A stretch of DNA of 64,000 nucleotides from Paenibacillus aquistagni (GTDB taxonomy: Bacteria > Bacillota > Bacilli > Paenibacillales > Paenibacillaceae). Positions 54,843 to 63,969 of the stretch are shown piece after piece (the stretch's first letter is position 1; every line of letters starts with the position of its first letter). The stretch lies in the NCBI RefSeq assembly GCF_900177815.1, contig NZ_FXAZ01000001.1:682001-746000 (forward strand), given 5' to 3'. The notes under the pieces were generated by a model. That model did no database searches. It saw only the letters and a list, made by a program, of their open reading frames with translations, and had not been told where the DNA came from. The position numbers were made by a program, and so were the translations under genes.

Positions 54843-56582
54843 ATGAAGGTTCGATCGCTGCTGTCAGGCCATATTCGTTCACATTTGTCTTTTTATCTAA
54901 TCGCTGTCTTTTTTATAGCATCAGCGAATGTGATTCATTCCTTTTACCCGAGTTTATTGGGCCAATTTACGGATGAGCTAGAGCAGCATGGTCTGACGAA
55001 AGAAGGTGTGATTCATTACAGCTCGTGGCTGATGGCGATTGGTGTTGGCTACGGGGTCTTGTTTGGTCTTGGGCAATACACGAATCATCGATTAGGACGC
55101 CGATTTGAGTTTAATACAAGACAGAAGCTGTTCAGCCAATTTACGAAGCTAAGTGAGCATTACTTTGCTAGGAACGGAACAGGGAAGATGCTGAGCACCT
55201 TCATGAATGATGTTACCTCTGTTCGCGAGACGATTGCTAATGGTGTGAATCAGATGACGAATGCTACCATTCTGCTTCTCTCTGTCATGGTGATGATGCT
55301 TAGCCATATCCCACTGCATCTTGTATGGGCATGCGCTCTCCCTCTGTTATCGATACCATTATTCGTGATTTACTTCGGCCCGCGCATCCGCTTGCGATCG
55401 CGCGCGGTTCAGGATTCGCTTGCTGCAATGACCGAGTCGGCAGAGGAGCAATTTGGCGGTATTAAGGTTACCAAGACATTTGCTGTCGAGGATGTTGTGG
55501 AAGCGCGCTTTGGACGCACCGTTGACCAGATTCGAGACAATCAGCTCAGGCTTGTACGGATGACATCGCTGTTTCAGGCATTGATTCCGTTCGCAGGGGC
55601 GCTTTCCCTTGTTATCGCGATCACGTATGGAGGGATGATGTCTATCCGAGGCGAGCTCTCTCTTGGGAATTTCGTTACGCTGACATTGTACTTGAGAATG
55701 CTTATGACGCCGCTGCAGCAGATTGGCAATGTCATTAATACGCTGCTTCGTTCAAGAGCATCGCTTGATCGCCTCCATAGAGTATTATCGGAGGAACCAG
55801 ATATTCAGGAGCTGGAGGGCGCAATAGAGCTTAACAAGCATGAGGGATCCATCGAGATTCGCAATTTGACCTATTCTTATCCGAATGCAGCTCGTCCTGC
55901 GCTGTCACAAATCAATATTACTGTAGAAGAGGGCACAACGCTGGGGATTGTTGGGAAGACCGGAAGCGGAAAGACGACGCTAATGAAGCTCCTGCTCAGG
56001 GTGTACGATCCTCCAGAGCATGCAATCTATATAGGTGGAGTTGATATTCGAGCACTGACTTTGGATAGTCTTCGCAGCCAGATAGCCTATGTGCCGCAGG
56101 ATGGGTTCTTATTCAGTACGACGATAAGAGACAATATCGCGTTCTCCAATCGAGCTGTTGGGGATGATCGGGTAGAGGATGCTGCGAAGCTTGCAGAGCT
56201 CTATGATCATGTGGCGGGTTTCTCCCACGGGTTCCAGACGAAGCTTGGTGAACGCGGGTTGACATTGTCTGGCGGGCAGCGTCAGCGTACAAGTCTTGCA
56301 AGGGGCTTGATTAAGGATGCGCCGATTATGGTGATGGATGACAGCGTGAGTGCTGTCGATGTCGTGACAGAGACGAATATTCTGCGCAATGTCAGGGAAG
56401 TGCGGCAGGGCAAGACCACGATCTGCATTGCGCACCGGATTAGCGCGGTACGACATGCTGATGAGATTGTAGTGCTGGATGAAGGCCAGATCATCGAACG
56501 GGGGACCCATGATGAGCTGCTCAGGAAAAAGGGCTATTATGCGTCGCTCTATGCGATCCAAGAGGAGGGGATTTTCGAATGA
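54843..56582 (+). CDS. ABC exporter half-transporter, YheI/BmrC-like, degenerate ATP site
   Basis: First subunit of a heterodimeric type IV ABC exporter, 579 residues: six membrane helices (1-320), then the ATPase domain with GKTGSGKTT (about 369), LSGGQRQR and a Walker B ending MDDSVSAVD (about 498). Asp in place of the catalytic Glu makes this half non-hydrolytic, as in BmrC. I chose ATG 54843, eight bases behind AGGATGTGA; ATG 54795 (16 residues longer) is a fair alternative. Its end overlaps the next gene by four bases. Substrate cannot be told from sequence. Confidence 0.9.
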   Translation: MKVRSLLSGHIRSHLSFYLIAVFFIASANVIHSFYPSLLGQFTDELEQHGLTKEGVIHYSSWLMAIGVGYGVLFGLGQYTNHRLGRRFEFNTRQKLFSQFTKLSEHYFARNGTGKMLSTFMNDVTSVRETIANGVNQMTNATILLLSVMVMMLSHIPLHLVWACALPLLSIPLFVIYFGPRIRLRSRAVQDSLAAMTESAEEQFGGIKVTKTFAVEDVVEARFGRTVDQIRDNQLRLVRMTSLFQALIPFAGALSLVIAITYGGMMSIRGELSLGNFVTLTLYLRMLMTPLQQIGNVINTLLRSRASLDRLHRVLSEEPDIQELEGAIELNKHEGSIEIRNLTYSYPNAARPALSQINITVEEGTTLGIVGKTGSGKTTLMKLLLRVYDPPEHAIYIGGVDIRALTLDSLRSQIAYVPQDGFLFSTTIRDNIAFSNRAVGDDRVEDAAKLAELYDHVAGFSHGFQTKLGERGLTLSGGQRQRTSLARGLIKDAPIMVMDDSVSAVDVVTETNILRNVREVRQGKTTICIAHRISAVRHADEIVVLDEGQIIERGTHDELLRKKGYYASLYAIQEEGIFE

Positions 56583-58375
56583 GCAGTTCCAATTTGCAAA
56601 GTGCTTATGATGTATCTCCTAAGGACCGCAAGCTTGCTTTCAAATCCATGCTTAGTTATGCCAAGCCGCATCGGCGCACATTCATGCTCGTGTTTTTCTG
56701 TACTTTCTTCGCGATTGCTGCCGATCTGCTTCAGCCTTATCTCGTTAAGATCGCCATTGACGACAAGATGCTGACTGGAGCACATGGAATTGAGAATGTA
56801 ATCAAAATTGGATTATGTTACCTGCTGCTTGCTGCATTAAGCTTTGTGTTTTCTTATATTCAGGCAAATTTACTGCAAAAGGTTGGCCAGAGCATCGTGG
56901 GCCAGCTTCGCAAAGATTTGTTCAAGCATATTGCCAGGCAATCGATGTCCTTCTTTGATCGCAATTCCATTGGCAGTCTCGTAACGAATGAGTCAAGCGA
57001 TACAGAAACGATCAATCAATTTTTTACACAGGTGCTGCTAAGCCTTGTGCGAGACGGGTTGTCCATTATATTGGTTGTCTGCTTTATGTTCTCTTTGGAT
57101 GCCAAGCTGGCGATGTACTGCTTGCTTCTCTTCCCGGTTATTTTCCTGATCGCCATTGCCTTTCGAAAGCTGCTAAGATCAGCTTATCAGCGAGCAAGAG
57201 GTGAACTGTCGAAGCTAATCGGATTCTTGGCAGAGAACTTGGCTGGCATGAGCCTTATTCAATCCTTCCATCAAGAGGAGGAGCAGACGAAGCGGTTCAC
57301 CGATCAGAATAAGCGATTCCTGAAAGAAAATCTGCGAGAGGTTCGAACGAGTATTTTATTCAACCGCTCCTTTGACATATTAGGCAACTTATCCGTTGCT
57401 TTTGTCGTATGGATTGGCGGCATGGCAGTGTTGGATAAGGCACTGGAATTCGGCGTGTTATATGCATTTATTAATTACATTCGTCAATTTTTTCAGCCAA
57501 TCAACCAGATTACGCAGCAATGGAATACGCTGCAGTCTACGCTTGTATCCATGGACCGCTTGTGGAGAATCTTCCGATCTGAACCAGATGTGCAAGATCC
57601 CGAGCCAGAGGAAGCGGTGCATAAGTCAATAGACGAAATTAAAGGGAAAGTAGACTTTAACCGAATTCGTTTTGCTTATCTCGATAATGAGGATGTGCTG
57701 CATGATCTGGATCTCCATATTCGTCCGGGCGAATTTATTGGCATCGTAGGAACGACTGGAGCCGGCAAGAGCTCGCTAGTCAATCTCCTAGCAAGATTCT
57801 ATGATGTGAAGCGAGGAAGCGTCACGATTGACGGTGTGGATATCCGAGAGATGCCGCAAGAAACACTTCATCGCATCGTAGGGCTTGTTCAGCAGGAGCC
57901 GTTCTTGTATTCAGGGACGATTATGGATAATGTGCGGCTGTTTCAAGAGCATATTTCAGCTGAGCAGGTAATCTGGGCATGCAAGTCAGTTGGTGCTCAT
58001 CACATGATCAAGCGTCTCAAGCATGACTATGATACGCGCTTATCCGAGCGGGGAAGCGGGCTGTCTGCCGGGGAGCGGCAATTGATATCTTTTGCACGCA
58101 TTCTCGTCTTTGAGCCCAAGATCTTGATCCTGGATGAAGCGACAGCTCATCTTGATTCTCATACGGAGCGATTGATCCAACGGGCTCTGCAGGTTGTAGC
58201 AGAAGGACGTACGACGCTGGTTATCGCCCATCGTCTCTCCACGATCCAAGAAGCGGACCGCATTATCGTCATGCAGGCAGGCAAAGTGGCGGAGCAGGGC
58301 AACCATGGAGAACTGCTGGAACAGGGAGGCATCTATGCGGATCTTATTCAACATTCCAGACAAGTAAGCGTCTAA
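56579..58375 (+). CDS. ABC exporter half-transporter, YheH/BmrD-like, active ATP site
   Basis: Second subunit, 598 residues, starting with the ATGA overlap at 56579. Six membrane helices are followed by an ATPase domain with GTTGAGKSS (about 392), the signature LSAGERQL (Ala for the usual Gly, the less common form) and a normal Walker B ILILDEATAHLD (about 516). The canonical Glu here and degenerate Asp in the partner are typical of heterodimeric drug/lipid exporters such as BmrCD. No regulator or leader peptide gene is next to the pair. Fifteen or so family candidates exist, so substrate is open. Confidence 0.92.
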   Translation: MSSSNLQSAYDVSPKDRKLAFKSMLSYAKPHRRTFMLVFFCTFFAIAADLLQPYLVKIAIDDKMLTGAHGIENVIKIGLCYLLLAALSFVFSYIQANLLQKVGQSIVGQLRKDLFKHIARQSMSFFDRNSIGSLVTNESSDTETINQFFTQVLLSLVRDGLSIILVVCFMFSLDAKLAMYCLLLFPVIFLIAIAFRKLLRSAYQRARGELSKLIGFLAENLAGMSLIQSFHQEEEQTKRFTDQNKRFLKENLREVRTSILFNRSFDILGNLSVAFVVWIGGMAVLDKALEFGVLYAFINYIRQFFQPINQITQQWNTLQSTLVSMDRLWRIFRSEPDVQDPEPEEAVHKSIDEIKGKVDFNRIRFAYLDNEDVLHDLDLHIRPGEFIGIVGTTGAGKSSLVNLLARFYDVKRGSVTIDGVDIREMPQETLHRIVGLVQQEPFLYSGTIMDNVRLFQEHISAEQVIWACKSVGAHHMIKRLKHDYDTRLSERGSGLSAGERQLISFARILVFEPKILILDEATAHLDSHTERLIQRALQVVAEGRTTLVIAHRLSTIQEADRIIVMQAGKVAEQGNHGELLEQGGIYADLIQHSRQVSV

Positions 58376-58494
58376 GGCTAAAAAAAGGTGTTCGCGGATT
58401 CTCCTATATTGAACATTGCCTGCATAGGATAGACAGGGGCGATAGAACCGAGTCTAAGAAGAGGTTGTTTCCCTCGCATTCAAATGAATAGTGG

Positions 58495-58521
58495 ACTGGA
58501 ATGTTTGAGAGCTTCATGAAT
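58495..58521 (+). promoter_or_regulatory. Possible sigma-H promoter for spoVS
   Basis: ACTGGAAT (58495-58502) and CATGAAT (58515-58521) are 12 bases apart. The sigma-H consensus is about RnAGGawWW, 11-12 bases, RnnGAAT; two positions differ. B. subtilis spoVS is sigma-H controlled. Confidence 0.35.
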
Positions 58522-58568
58522 ATGTTGTAATAATGGGGTCTCACCATCATTCCCGAGGAGGTCTATCC

Positions 58569-58829
58569 ATGGAGGTATTAAAGGTTTCAGCAAAATCCAA
58601 TCCCAATTCGGTAGCTGGTGCATTGGCAGGGGTGTTGCGTGAGCGGGGTGCAGCCGAGTTGCAAGCGATCGGGGCAGGTGCTCTCAACCAAGCCATCAAA
58701 GCGGTTGCCATAGCTCGAGGCTTCGTCGCACCGAGTGGCGTAGACTTGATATGTGTACCCGCATTCACCGATATTGTGATCGATGGAGAGGATCGTACGG
58801 CAATTAAGCTGATTGTAGAGCCGAGATAA
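58569..58829 (+). CDS. spoVS: Stage V sporulation protein S
   Basis: Small Alba-fold protein of 86 residues, one of the most conserved sporulation-associated proteins; needed for spore coat/cortex progress in B. subtilis. It begins MEVLKVSAKSNPNSVAGALAG and ends EDRTAIKLIVEPR as in other species. It starts at ATG 58569, behind GAGGAGGTC. In B. subtilis it directly follows ymdB; here it follows the ABC exporter pair. Confidence 0.96.
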   Translation: MEVLKVSAKSNPNSVAGALAGVLRERGAAELQAIGAGALNQAIKAVAIARGFVAPSGVDLICVPAFTDIVIDGEDRTAIKLIVEPR

Positions 58830-58870
58830 CGCCGCATGCGTGCAAAGGAAAGTCTGGTTTGTAGGTTCAG

Positions 58871-58904
58871 CCTGTTTACGACAATTCATGTAAGCAGGTT
58901 TTTT
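58871..58904 (+). terminator. Rho-independent terminator after spoVS
   Basis: CCTGTTTAC (58871-58879) pairs with GTAAGCAGG (58890-58898), with one G-U pair, followed by TTTTTT. Confidence 0.85.
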
Positions 58905-59279
58905 GTTACCATATAAGAATTTGTCCAATTGAGGTTGATGAGATGGATTCTTATTGATGGGTGCGGATCTTACTGTATATCCTGTAAGACCCGTGTAATA
59001 GTGCAGCAGCTAACAGTCAGTGAATGCACACACAATTTGCTTGAGCTGCACACTTGGATAGCGTCAAGCGCTGTTTCATCCGAACAACAGGAGCAGACGT
59101 CATACCATTATTGATCATAGTGGCCACCTGTATGAAGCATGAGGGTGTCCATTTATGTGCCGGACAAGCGTATACAGACATTAGAAATGTTACAATGGAA
59201 GCAGTCTTGAAGGACGTATGGATAAAAAGGCCATGAGCAAGAGACTTCAAGAAGGACAACAAGAAGAGGAGTAATGATC
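58905..59279. other. Intergenic region with no recognised gene
   Basis: The stretch between the spoVS terminator and the dipeptidase gene holds no gene I can support. Two short overlapping open frames (58929-59114 and 59054-59236) have no usable ribosome binding site and match no family I know. An extended -10 (TGT plus TACAAT, 59191-59196) without a clear -35 may be the promoter for the downstream gene. The region could be a decayed gene or a leader. Confidence 0.5.
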
Positions 59280-60239
59280 ATGAGTCAACGCGTTATTGAT
59301 TTTCACTGTGATGTCTTGTACAAGATGCTTTATACGGGAGAAGTAGATCTAGCTCAGCATGAATCAAGAGATATTACCCTTCCAAAGTTGATTGAGGGGA
59401 ATGTGGGACTTCAAGTACTGGCTTTGTTTGTAGAGCCAAGCTTGGTGACAGGTCCGCCGCGCTTCTCACAGCTTGTTCGCATGATTGATGTGTACCATGA
59501 GCATATGCTTAATCATCCGGAGATTCGTGCGCTCAAGTGGCGAGAGGAACTGGCTGATGCGGTGAATCAGCAGGATCGGATCAATACGATTCTGTCGCTT
59601 GAGGGTGTGGATGCTCTAGAGGGCGACCTTGTCTATCTGCGCACGCTGTTTCATTTGGGTGTGAGATTCATCGGTCTAACTTGGAATCACTCCAATTGGG
59701 CGGTAGACGGAACACTTGAGCCGCGCCAAGCAGGCTTTACAGAGACAGGCAAGCAATTAATCAAGGAATGCGAACGGCTTGGCATGACGCTTGATGTGAG
59801 TCACTTGAATGAAGCGGCGTTCTGGGAGCTGCTTGAGCTGTCCGATCGTCCATTGATTGCTTCGCATTCCAATGCCAAAGCGATATTCGACCATCCGCGC
59901 AACCTCTCGGATGAACAGATCAAAGCAATCATTGCGCGCGATGGCCGAATCGGCATTACATATGTGCCTTACTTTGTCGCTGATAAGGAAGAAGTCACGA
60001 TTGACGATCTCGTGAAGCATATCGATCATATTGTGAATCTTGGCGGCAACAAGCATGTGATGCTTGGCTCTGATTTTGACGGCATTGATAAAAAGATCCA
60101 AGGATTGGAGCATGCGGGGCAGCATCCTGCCTTATTAGAAGTGCTGGAGAAAAGATACGGCCAAGCCTTCGTCCAAGATATCGCGCACGGCAATGCCTAT
60201 CGCTTCTTGTCTCAAAATCTTCCTAGCCGAGCGGAATAG
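59280..60239 (+). CDS. M19-family membrane dipeptidase-type peptidase
   Basis: Zinc-dependent dipeptidase of the renal/membrane dipeptidase family (TIM-barrel amidohydrolase fold), 319 residues. It shows the metal motif DFHCD at the N-terminus, SLEGVDAL with the bridging Glu, DVSHLN and SHSNAK with further His ligands, and GSDFDG near the C-terminus. It has no signal peptide, so in this organism it is probably cytoplasmic. I set the start at ATG 59280, eight bases after AGAGGAG; ATG 59274 is too close. The natural dipeptide substrate is unknown. Confidence 0.92.
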   Translation: MSQRVIDFHCDVLYKMLYTGEVDLAQHESRDITLPKLIEGNVGLQVLALFVEPSLVTGPPRFSQLVRMIDVYHEHMLNHPEIRALKWREELADAVNQQDRINTILSLEGVDALEGDLVYLRTLFHLGVRFIGLTWNHSNWAVDGTLEPRQAGFTETGKQLIKECERLGMTLDVSHLNEAAFWELLELSDRPLIASHSNAKAIFDHPRNLSDEQIKAIIARDGRIGITYVPYFVADKEEVTIDDLVKHIDHIVNLGGNKHVMLGSDFDGIDKKIQGLEHAGQHPALLEVLEKRYGQAFVQDIAHGNAYRFLSQNLPSRAE

Positions 60240-60439
60240 TCGGTTATTCATCTCGGTTTGGTATGAAACCCATCTAAAGATTCTATTAAGCGCTTCTGCT
60301 AAAACGCTTGCTTTTTCCAAGTACTGGTCATAGAATGAATGTGACTCAAAGGATGGTTACCATTCTTACGGAATCCAATCATGGGTGGATGTCTCTAGTG
60401 ATGAGGGACTTGCGGAGTCATTTAAAGGAGTGGGCGAGC

Positions 60440-62203
60440 TTGATAAATCAATTGTCTTGGAAAATTGGGGGACAGCAAGGGGAAGGTGTAGAGAGTACGG
60501 ATCGTATTTTCTCTACAGCGCTGAACAGATTAGGCTATTACTTATATGGCTATCGGCATTTTTCGTCGCGGATTAAGGGCGGACATACGAACAACAAGAT
60601 TCGAATCAGCACCGCTCCGATTCGTGCGATCTCTGATGATTTGGATATATTGGTCGCTTTTGACCAAGAGAGCATTGATCTCAATGCTCACGAGCTCAGA
60701 AGCGGGGGCGTTATTGTTGCGGACGCTAAGTTTAAGCCTGCCGTTCCGGAAGGATTGAACGTGCAGCTCTTTGCTGTGCCGATCACGGCGATTGCAGAGG
60801 AGCTTGGCACTTCGCTGTACAAGAATATGGTTGCTTCCGGCGCTTCCTGGGCTCTGCTCGGTCTTCCGCTGGAAGTATTCAATAAAGCGGTTGAAGAAGA
60901 GTATGGCCGCAAAGGCGCTATCGTGGTAGAGAAGAATATCGAGGCAGTCCGCCGCGGTTCTCAGTTCGTGCTGGAACAGGCGGGTGGTCCATTAAGCGCG
61001 TTCCAATTGGAGCCCGCAGATGGTGTGCAGAAGCTGTTTATGATCGGAAATGATGCGATGGCGCTAGGAGCGCTGACAGCAGGCTGTAGAATTATGTCTG
61101 CCTATCCGATTACACCTGCTTCTGAGATTATGGAGTATCTCATTAAGCAGCTCCCTAAATTCGGCGGCACCGTGGTGCAGACTGAAGACGAGATCGCAGC
61201 GGCAACGATGGCGATCGGCTCGAATTATGCGGGTGTACGGGCTATGACTGCTTCTGCTGGACCAGGATTATCCCTCATGATGGAGGCCATTGGTCTAGCT
61301 GGGATGACGGAGACCCCGCTTGTCATTGTGGATACTCAGCGCGGAGGCCCATCGACTGGATTGCCGACGAAGCAAGAGCAAAGTGACCTGAACGCGATGG
61401 TGTACGGCACACATGGTGAGATTCCAAAGATCGTGATAGCGCCTAGCTCCATCGAAGACTGCTTCTATGACATGATCGAAGCCTTCAACTTGGCGGAGAA
61501 ATATCAATGTCCGGTAATCGTGATGACAGATCTTCAGCTGTCGCTTGGGAAGCAATCCTGCGCGGTGCTTGATTATGATCGGATTGTGATTGACCGCGGA
61601 CGTCTCGTTCGCGATGTCCCTGAACTGGAGACGCATGGCCAGTTCAAACGCTATGAATTCACGGAGAATGGAATCTCGCCGCGCGTGCTGCCAGGAGAAA
61701 AGGGCGGCCTTCACCATGTAACAGGTGTTGAGCATGATGAGGTGGGTCGTCCATCCGAGAGTGCAATCAACCGCCAGCGGATGATGGATAAGCGCCTTGG
61801 CAAGCTAAAGTCGCTTGAGATTCGCAAGGCTGTGGTAGCTGACGCACCATATGAAGAGCCTGATGTGCTTATTATCGGCATGGGCTCAACAGGGGGCACC
61901 ATTGACCAAGCGCGTATTAAGCTTGAACAAGAGGGATGGAAGACGAATCACCTGACTATTCGTCAGATTCATCCTTTCCCTACAGCACAGGTGAAGCGAT
62001 ATACGGAGCGGGCGAAGCAGATTATTGTGCTGGAGAACAATGCAACAGGACAACTTGCGGATCAATTGAAGCTGAATGTGGATTGCCGCAGCAAGCTTAC
62101 GAGCATGACCAAGTATGACGGCACGCCGTTCCTGCCGCAAGAAGTTTATTCCAAAAGCAAGGAGTTGGTCTTGAATGGCAACCTTCAAAGAGTTCCGCAA
62201 TAA
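60440..62203 (+). CDS. korA: 2-oxoacid:ferredoxin oxidoreductase, alpha (gamma-alpha fused) subunit
   Basis: With KorB it oxidatively decarboxylates a 2-oxoacid, probably 2-oxoglutarate, to the CoA thioester while reducing ferredoxin. The 587-residue protein has an N-terminal gamma-type domain (QLSWKIGGQQGEG, HFSSRIKGGHTNNKIR) fused to an alpha domain (about 200-587, SAYPITPASEIMEYL, GPGLSLMMEAIGLA). I chose TTG 60440, nine bases after AAAGGAG (60424-60430); the longer frame to 60308 encodes unconserved residues. It overlaps korB by 29 bases. Confidence 0.9.
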   Translation: MINQLSWKIGGQQGEGVESTDRIFSTALNRLGYYLYGYRHFSSRIKGGHTNNKIRISTAPIRAISDDLDILVAFDQESIDLNAHELRSGGVIVADAKFKPAVPEGLNVQLFAVPITAIAEELGTSLYKNMVASGASWALLGLPLEVFNKAVEEEYGRKGAIVVEKNIEAVRRGSQFVLEQAGGPLSAFQLEPADGVQKLFMIGNDAMALGALTAGCRIMSAYPITPASEIMEYLIKQLPKFGGTVVQTEDEIAAATMAIGSNYAGVRAMTASAGPGLSLMMEAIGLAGMTETPLVIVDTQRGGPSTGLPTKQEQSDLNAMVYGTHGEIPKIVIAPSSIEDCFYDMIEAFNLAEKYQCPVIVMTDLQLSLGKQSCAVLDYDRIVIDRGRLVRDVPELETHGQFKRYEFTENGISPRVLPGEKGGLHHVTGVEHDEVGRPSESAINRQRMMDKRLGKLKSLEIRKAVVADAPYEEPDVLIIGMGSTGGTIDQARIKLEQEGWKTNHLTIRQIHPFPTAQVKRYTERAKQIIVLENNATGQLADQLKLNVDCRSKLTSMTKYDGTPFLPQEVYSKSKELVLNGNLQRVPQ

Positions 62204-63041
62204 TGTAAAGCCTAACTGGTGCCCAGGTTGTGGAGACTTCTCCGTACAAGCGGCCATACAGCGTGCTGCTGCTAATGTTGGGCTTACACCTGAGAATCTT
62301 GCGGTCATCTCTGGAATTGGCTGCTCAGGACGCATCTCCGGGTATGTTAACGCTTATGGCTTTCACGGCATTCACGGACGCGCGCTGCCGATCGCACAAG
62401 GTGTTAAGCTTGCTAACCGTGATCTGACGGTCATTGCGTCAGGCGGCGACGGAGACGGCTTCGCAATTGGCATGGGGCACACCGTGCATGCGATAAGACG
62501 CAATATCAATATGACGTATATCGTCATGGATAACCAAATCTACGGATTGACAAAAGGCCAGACCTCGCCTCGAAGCGCTGTAGGCTTCAAGACGAAGAGC
62601 ACTCCTGAAGGGTCCATTGAATCTACGCTGGCACCGCTAGAGATTGCGTTAGCCTCTGGCGCTACTTTTGTCGCACAATCCTTCTCAAGCGATCTGAAGC
62701 AGTTGACTGCCTTGATCGAGCAGGGCATACAGCATGAGGGATTCTCCCTTATCAACGTATTCAGTCCATGTGTTACCTTCAACAAGATTAATACGTATGA
62801 TTGGTTCAAGGAAAACATTGTGAATCTGAATACTGTTGAAGGCTACGATCCGAGCAATCGCATTCAGGCGATGACGAAGCTGATGGAGACCAATGGCATG
62901 ATTACAGGGCTGATATATCAGGATTCAAGCCGCAAGTCATATGAAAATCAGATCGTCGGCTTCCGTTCGGAGCCGCTCGCTCAACAGAATTTGAAAATAT
63001 CGGAAGAAGCATTTGAAGGTTTGCTGAAAGAGTTCAAATAA
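62175..63041 (+). CDS. korB: 2-oxoacid:ferredoxin oxidoreductase, beta subunit
   Basis: Thiamine-diphosphate and iron-sulfur-binding subunit of the KorAB enzyme, 288 residues. The TPP-binding segment is GGDGDGFAIGMGH with NQIYGLTKGQ downstream. Four cysteines expected to hold a 4Fe-4S cluster are Cys16, Cys19, Cys50 and Cys199 (WCPGCG, GIGCSG, FSPCVTF). It starts at ATG 62175 inside the 3' end of korA. No ferredoxin gene lies in the window, so the electron acceptor is encoded elsewhere. Confidence 0.94.
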   Translation: MATFKEFRNNVKPNWCPGCGDFSVQAAIQRAAANVGLTPENLAVISGIGCSGRISGYVNAYGFHGIHGRALPIAQGVKLANRDLTVIASGGDGDGFAIGMGHTVHAIRRNINMTYIVMDNQIYGLTKGQTSPRSAVGFKTKSTPEGSIESTLAPLEIALASGATFVAQSFSSDLKQLTALIEQGIQHEGFSLINVFSPCVTFNKINTYDWFKENIVNLNTVEGYDPSNRIQAMTKLMETNGMITGLIYQDSSRKSYENQIVGFRSEPLAQQNLKISEEAFEGLLKEFK

Positions 63042-63060
63042 TTTTCATATAATTGTTGAA

Positions 63061-63098
63061 AAGGCATGCGTCAAGTGACGTATGCCTTGTTTATTTTA
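63061..63098 (+). terminator. Rho-independent terminator after korB
   Basis: AAGGCATGCGTCA (63061-63073) pairs with TGACGTATGCCTT (63076-63088), with one wobble pair and a two-base loop, followed by a T-rich run. Confidence 0.88.
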
Positions 63099-63157
63099 GT
63101 AGTATAATAATGGTTGGTACTGCAACAAGAGAGAGATAATCGAGAGGTGGAAGAAAC

Positions 63158-63727
63158 ATGAAAACTGTACCTGTCGGCGTATCTGGACGCCATATTCACT
63201 TGACGCAAGAGCACATCGAGGTGTTGTTTGGCGCAGGATACCAATTGACTGAATTCAAAGCATTATCCCAGCCTGGACAATTCGCTGCCAATGAGACGGT
63301 TGAAGTAATCGGACCAAAAGGCTCCTTTAAAACCGTTCGTATCCTTGGCCCAGCTCGTCCTGCTTCCCAATTGGAAGTATCCCGTACGGATGCATTCTCG
63401 CTTGGCTTGAAGCCTCCAGTACGCGAATCAGGCAATATCGAAGATACTCCTGGCGTTAAGCTTGTTGGTCCTAATGGAGAAGTGGAATTAGAGCAAGGTG
63501 TAATCGTAGCAGCACGTCATATTCACTTCCATACTTCTGATGCTGAGAAATGGAACATTCAAGACAAAGCGAAGCTGCGTGTACGTGTTGGCGGCGAGCG
63601 CGGCGTTGTATTTGAAAATGTTATTGCTCGTGTATCTCCTAACTTTGCACTGGACATGCATATCGATACCGATGAAGCGAATGCAGCAGGTGTGAAGAAC
63701 GGCGATACGGCTGAGATCGTGGAATAA
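63158..63727 (+). CDS. pduL: PduL-type phosphate acyltransferase
   Basis: Transfers an acyl group between CoA and phosphate (acetyl- or propionyl-CoA to acyl phosphate), evolutionarily unrelated to Pta. The 189-residue protein has two beta-barrel repeats with His-rich motifs SGRHIHLT and AARHIHFH that hold the two zinc ions, and DMHIDTDEANA near the end. It starts at ATG 63158 directly with the enzyme domain, so it lacks the N-terminal peptide that targets microcompartment versions. No microcompartment shell genes are nearby. A TATAAT at 63103-63108 may be its -10, without a good -35. Confidence 0.93.
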   Translation: MKTVPVGVSGRHIHLTQEHIEVLFGAGYQLTEFKALSQPGQFAANETVEVIGPKGSFKTVRILGPARPASQLEVSRTDAFSLGLKPPVRESGNIEDTPGVKLVGPNGEVELEQGVIVAARHIHFHTSDAEKWNIQDKAKLRVRVGGERGVVFENVIARVSPNFALDMHIDTDEANAAGVKNGDTAEIVE

Positions 63728-63752
63728 TGGTCAAACACATAGGCTAGAACAT

Positions 63753-63784
63753 AAAAGGCTCTTCCAATTGGAGGGGCTTTTTTT
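63753..63784 (+). terminator. Rho-independent terminator after pduL
   Basis: AAAAGGCTCTTCC (63753-63765) pairs with GGAGGGGCTTTT (63770-63781), with one bulge and two wobble pairs, an AATT loop and a T-run of seven. Confidence 0.8.
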
Positions 63785-63969
63785 GTTGTTTGCTTACCTT
63801 GGAAGAGAGAGGACGTGCTGTCGTGTATGGCAAGCTTATAGCTTGCATGACGAAGCGATCAGATGCCTAAAACCATATAAGCCCGGCATTTAGCAGTGAA
63901 GGTGGTAGTATAGCAAAGCGCCAAATGGTCCGATTTACTGCAGCGCTTTCTTAAAAACTGTCCTATATC

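Noticed and set aside
58460-58489. Alternative sigma-H-like pair AGAGGTTG / AATGAAT before spoVS
   Set aside because: The spacing is 15 bases, too long for sigma-H; the downstream candidate with 12 bases fits better.
58929-59114. 61-codon frame with a cysteine cluster after spoVS
   Set aside because: No ribosome binding site at the TTG, wrong spacing at the inner ATG, and no recognised family.
59054-59236. 60-codon frame before the dipeptidase gene
   Set aside because: No binding site, overlaps another frame, no family resemblance I recognise.
60308-60439. 44-residue N-terminal extension of KorA
   Set aside because: The extension is not conserved and has no binding site; TTG 60440 has AAAGGAG at good spacing and gives the family N-terminus.
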